Positions 5,621 to 5,664 of a DNA stretch of 5,664 nucleotides are shown in pieces. The DNA lies in NCBI GenBank assembly GCA_007133095.1, contig SLNK01000047.1:1-5664 (forward strand), read 5' to 3'. Numbering within the stretch: the stretch's first letter is position 1; the number at the start of each line of letters is the position of its first letter. A program made the position numbers and the translations under genes. Under the pieces are notes generated by a model, which was not told the origin of the DNA, did no database searches, and saw nothing but the letters and a program-made list of their open reading frames with translations. The DNA is from Candidatus Peregrinibacteria bacterium. GTDB lineage: Bacteria > Patescibacteriota > Gracilibacteria > UBA1369 > LOWO2-01-FULL-3.

Positions 5621-5664
5621 CACATCGAATTAATTTCTTTCACTCTGCGAACATGTCTTTCCTC
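5620..5664 (-). CDS. rpiB: Probable ribose-5-phosphate isomerase B, C-terminal end only
   Basis: One minus-strand frame enters at the window edge and reads E-E-R-H-V-R-R-V-K-E-I-N-S-M before TGA (5622-5620). The R-H-x-x-R-V pattern close to the C-terminus matches the tail of RpiB (E. coli RpiB ends with a G-G-R-H-Q-Q-R-V segment). RpiB interconverts ribose 5-phosphate and ribulose 5-phosphate, the step next to Rpe, so the neighbourhood fits an rpiB-rpe operon. Only 14 residues are visible, so the call rests on a short motif plus context. The stop shares its A with the rpe start codon (TGATG). Another gene ending in a basic tail is the main alternative. Confidence 0.6.
   Translation of the reverse strand, partial: EERHVRRVKEINSM

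Overview
The window reads as chromosomal DNA from a bacterium with a compact genome: short or absent intergenic gaps, overlapping gene ends, and four gene starts with no clear Shine-Dalgarno sequence. The standard code fits, because TAA, TAG and (by inference) TGA all act as stops. The style would suit a Patescibacteria/CPR-type genome, but no phylogenetic marker here settles that, so treat it as a weak inference.

Layout, left to right. Positions 1-1799 (minus) hold most of uvrB, the helicase-like subunit of nucleotide excision repair; its C-terminal end lies beyond the left edge. A 91-bp divergent gap separates it from an inositol-monophosphatase-family gene (suhB-like, 1891-2736, plus). Next come a complete tRNA-Arg with the rare anticodon GCG (2776-2852), a GC-rich hairpin and an 18-nt direct repeat (2855-2906), and a near-consensus sigma70-type promoter (2954-2982). 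That promoter drives a 656-codon gene (3017-4987, plus). The right end holds rpe (ribulose-phosphate 3-epimerase, 4976-5620, minus). Upstream of rpe, overlapping its start in a TGATG, is the last part of a gene that looks like rpiB (5620-5664, minus).

The gene worth attention is the 656-residue protein. It is not an ordinary hypothetical. Scattered along it are the four conserved blocks of the RelA/SpoT (p)ppGpp-hydrolase HD domain, in the right order: a first metal-binding histidine, an H-D-I-V-E-D-T block, a V-K-I-E-D-R-A-N-N block, and a downstream P-E-L-R-R block. They are pulled apart by two large insertions and preceded by about 270 residues that I do not recognise. No alarmone synthetase motif is visible. 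It may be a divergent stand-alone nucleotide hydrolase of the RSH superfamily.

The genes do not form one pathway. uvrB is DNA repair and suhB is phosphate-ester hydrolysis. The rpiB-rpe pair is the non-oxidative pentose phosphate branch and looks like a translationally coupled operon. The HD gene has its own promoter and meets rpe tail to tail with a 12-bp overlap, so it is probably a single-gene transcription unit.
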